A stretch of DNA of 64,000 nt from Begonia masoniana (lineage: Eukaryota > Streptophyta > Magnoliopsida > Cucurbitales > Begoniaceae). Shown here piece by piece: positions 60,964 through 64,000 of this stretch. A model generated the notes under the pieces. That model was not told the origin of the DNA. It saw only the letters and a list, made by a program, of their open reading frames with translations, and ran no database searches. Position 1 is the stretch's first letter. Each line of letters begins with the position of its first letter. A program made the translations under genes and the position numbers. The stretch is from NCBI GenBank assembly GCA_022432975.1, contig CM039502.1, positions 70,462,848 to 70,526,847 of the forward strand. The letters are read 5' to 3'.

Positions 60964-63900
60964 GCCATCGGATGATGTAGGTTTAATTCTATCGGAAGAT
61001 GTCTTCAGAAAAGCCATCGGATGATGTAGGTTTAATTCTATCGGAAGATGTCTTCAGAAAAGCCATCGGATGATGTAGGTTTAATTCTATCGGAAGATGT
61101 CTTCAGAAAAGCCATCGGATGATGTAGGTTTAATTCTATCGGAAGATGTCTTCAGAAAAGCCATCGGATGATGTAGGTTTAATTCTATCGGAAGATGTCT
61201 TCAGAAAAGCCATCGGATGATGTAGGTTTAATTCTATCGGAAGATGTCTTCAGAAAAGCCATCGGATGATGTAGGTTTAATTCTATCGGAAGATGTCTTC
61301 AGAAAAGCCATCGGATGATGTAGGTTTAATTCTATCGGAAGATGTCTTCAGAAAAGCCATCGGATGATGTAGGTTTAATTCTATCGGAAGATGTCTTCAG
61401 AAAAGCCATCGGATGATGTAGGTTTAATTCTATCGGAAGATGTCTTCAGAAAAGCCATCGGATGATGTAGGTTTAATTCTATCGGAAGATGTCTTCAGAA
61501 AAGCCATCGGATGATGTAGGTTTAATTCTATCGGAAGATGTCTTCAGAAAAGCCATCGGATGATGTAGGTTTAATTCTATCGGAAGATGTCTTCAGAAAA
61601 GCCATCGGATGATGTAGGTTTAATTCTATCGGAAGATGTCTTCAGAAAAGCCATCGGATGATGTAGGTTTAATTCTATCGGAAGATGTCTTCAGAAAAGC
61701 CATCGGATGATGTAGGTTTAATTCTATCGGAAGATGTCTTCAGAAAAGCCATCGGATGATGTAGGTTTAATTCTATCGGAAGATGTCTTCAGAAAAGCCA
61801 TCGGATGATGTAGGTTTAATTCTATCGGAAGATGTCTTCAGAAAAGCCATCGGATGATGTAGGTTTAATTCTATCGGAAGATGTCTTCAGAAAAGCCATC
61901 GGATGATGTAGGTTTAATTCTATCGGAAGATGTCTTCAGAAAAGCCATCGGATGATGTAGGTTTAATTCTATCGGAAGATGTCTTCAGAAAAGCCATCGG
62001 ATGATGTAGGTTTAATTCTATCGGAAGATGTCTTCAGAAAAGCCATCGGATGATGTAGGTTTAATTCTATCGGAAGATGTCTTCAGAAAAGCCATCGGAT
62101 GATGTAGGTTTAATTCTATCGGAAGATGTCTTCAGAAAAGCCATCGGATGATGTAGGTTTAATTCTATCGGAAGATGTCTTCAGAAAAGCCATCGGATGA
62201 TGTAGGTTTAATTCTATCGGAAGATGTCTTCAGAAAAGCCATCGGATGATGTAGGTTTAATTCTATCGGAAGATGTCTTCAGAAAAGCCATCGGATGATG
62301 TAGGTTTAATTCTATCGGAAGATGTCTTCAGAAAAGCCATCGGATGATGTAGGTTTAATTCTATCGGAAGATGTCTTCAGAAAAGCCATCGGATGATGTA
62401 GGTTTAATTCTATCGGAAGATGTCTTCAGAAAAGCCATCGGATGATGTAGGTTTAATTCTATCGGAAGATGTCTTCAGAAAAGCCATCGGATGATGTAGG
62501 TTTAATTCTATCGGAAGATGTCTTCAGAAAAGCCATCGGATGATGTAGGTTTAATTCTATCGGAAGATGTCTTCAGAAAAGCCATCGGATGATGTAGGTT
62601 TAATTCTATCGGAAGATGTCTTCAGAAAAGCCATCGGATGATGTAGGTTTAATTCTATCGGAAGATGTCTTCAGAAAAGCCATCGGATGATGTAGGTTTA
62701 ATTCTATCGGAAGATGTCTTCAGAAAAGCCATCGGATGATGTAGGTTTAATTCTATCGGAAGATGTCTTCAGAAAAGCCATCGGATGATGTAGGTTTAAT
62801 TCTATCGGAAGATGTCTTCAGAAAAGCCATCGGATGATGTAGGTTTAATTCTATCGGAAGATGTCTTCAGAAAAGCCATCGGATGATGTAGGTTTAATTC
62901 TATCGGAAGATGTCTTCAGAAAAGCCATCGGATGATGTAGGTTTAATTCTATCGGAAGATGTCTTCAGAAAAGCCATCGGATGATGTAGGTTTAATTCTA
63001 TCGGAAGATGTCTTCAGAAAAGCCATCGGATGATGTAGGTTTAATTCTATCGGAAGATGTCTTCAGAAAAGCCATCGGATGATGTAGGTTTAATTCTATC
63101 GGAAGATGTCTTCAGAAAAGCCATCGGATGATGTAGGTTTAATTCTATCGGAAGATGTCTTCAGAAAAGCCATCGGATGATGTAGGTTTAATTCTATCGG
63201 AAGATGTCTTCAGAAAAGCCATCGGATGATGTAGGTTTAATTCTATCGGAAGATGTCTTCAGAAAAGCCATCGGATGATGTAGGTTTAATTCTATCGGAA
63301 GATGTCTTCAGAAAAGCCATCGGATGATGTAGGTTTAATTCTATCGGAAGATGTCTTCAGAAAAGCCATCGGATGATGTAGGTTTAATTCTATCGGAAGA
63401 TGTCTTCAGAAAAGCCATCGGATGATGTAGGTTTAATTCTATCGGAAGATGTCTTCAGAAAAGCCATCGGATGATGTAGGTTTAATTCTATCGGAAGATG
63501 TCTTCAGAAAAGCCATCGGATGATGTAGGTTTAATTCTATCGGAAGATGTCTTCAGAAAAGCCATCGGATGATGTAGGTTTAATTCTATCGGAAGATGTC
63601 TTCAGAAAAGCCATCGGATGATGTAGGTTTAATTCTATCGGAAGATGTCTTCAGAAAAGCCATCGGATGATGTAGGTTTAATTCTATCGGAAGATGTCTT
63701 CAGAAAAGCCATCGGATGATGTAGGTTTAATTCTATCGGAAGATGTCTTCAGAAAAGCCATCGGATGATGTAGGTTTAATTCTATCGGAAGATGTCTTCA
63801 GAAAAGCCATCGGATGATGTAGGTTTAATTCTATCGGAAGATGTCTTCAGAAAAGCCATCGGATGATGTAGGTTTAATTCTATCGGAAGATGTCTTCAGA

Positions 63901-64000
63901 AAAGCCATCGGATGATGTAGGTTTAATTCTATCGGAAGATGTCTTCAGAAAAGCCATCGGATGATGTAGGTTTAATTCTATCGGAAGATGTCTTCAGAAA
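60964..64000. repeat. 49-bp satellite array (about 62 copies, runs off the window)
   Basis: Perfect head-to-tail copies of a 49-bp unit containing GCCATCGGATGATGTAGG, TTTAATTCTATCGG and AAGATGTCTTCAGAAAA. It begins 105 bp after the gypsy LTR end. The CCATCGGATGA(T)GTA core matches the 46-bp SIRE satellite (CCATCGGATGA(A)GTA). Each unit has an internal GAAGA/TCTTC dyad. I saw no variant unit. Confidence 0.95.

Noticed and set aside
60964..64000. CRISPR or tandem gene array
   Set aside because: A uniform 49-bp unit with no spacers and no open frame.

Overview
The window is nuclear DNA of a flowering plant, most likely a eudicot. Two spliced plant genes are present (a ROP-GTPase effector of the ICR/RIP family and an RCI2/PMP3 small membrane protein). 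Everything else I can name is plant transposable-element DNA: copia lineages Tork, SIRE and Ale; gypsy lineages Athila and Tekay-like; a 5S-bearing Cassandra TRIM; another TRIM; a MULE; and a foldback element. I cannot name the species. There are no bacterial operons, CRISPR arrays, tRNA genes or functional rRNA genes that I could see.

Layout. 1-5.3 kb: a gypsy LTR end inside a Tork pol fragment, a MULE leader relic, an antisense Ale gag with its LTR, and a MITE. 5.3-21.9 kb: a Tork element (copy 2) split by an antisense SIRE element (copy 2, 6326-20204, duplicated target AAGAC). That SIRE itself carries a solo LTR, a gypsy LTR piece and a Cassandra LTR. Its upstream LTR holds a 46-bp satellite array and it also contains about 1.07 kb of pure AT repeat. 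21.9-26.9 kb: the genic island, with ICR and RCI2 both on the minus strand. 26.9-39.3 kb: a decayed chromovirus integrase, a 331-bp TRIM, a decayed Athila gag-pol, an unassigned stretch and a 1.2-kb foldback element. 39.8-54.4 kb: a complete Cassandra directly abutting a Tork LTR (copy 3), which is split by a near-complete SIRE (copy 1, 41164-51557, duplicated target AACCT). 54.8-64 kb: a MULE with dyad-rich 5' region and broken transposase, cut by a gypsy LTR, then at least 62 copies of a 49-bp satellite running off the window.

The most interesting signal is a link between SIRE LTRs and satellites. SIRE LTRs carry short tandem motifs with a CATCGGATGA core. In SIRE copy 2 one LTR has 3 copies of a 46-bp unit while its partner LTR has about 57, although the two LTRs should have been identical at insertion. 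The 49-bp array at the window end shares the same core. This looks like satellite birth from an LTR. The perfect unit identity, a 1788-nt poly(A), two poly(T) runs of 505 and 506 nt, and the AT run mean that assembly artefact must be excluded first.

A second theme is decay. Most nonsense codons in the elements are explained by C-to-T or G-to-A changes in CAG, CGA or TGG codons, as expected from deamination of methylated cytosine. No retroelement here has intact coding capacity. Coordinates of LTRs with target-site duplications are exact by my reading; other element edges are approximate.
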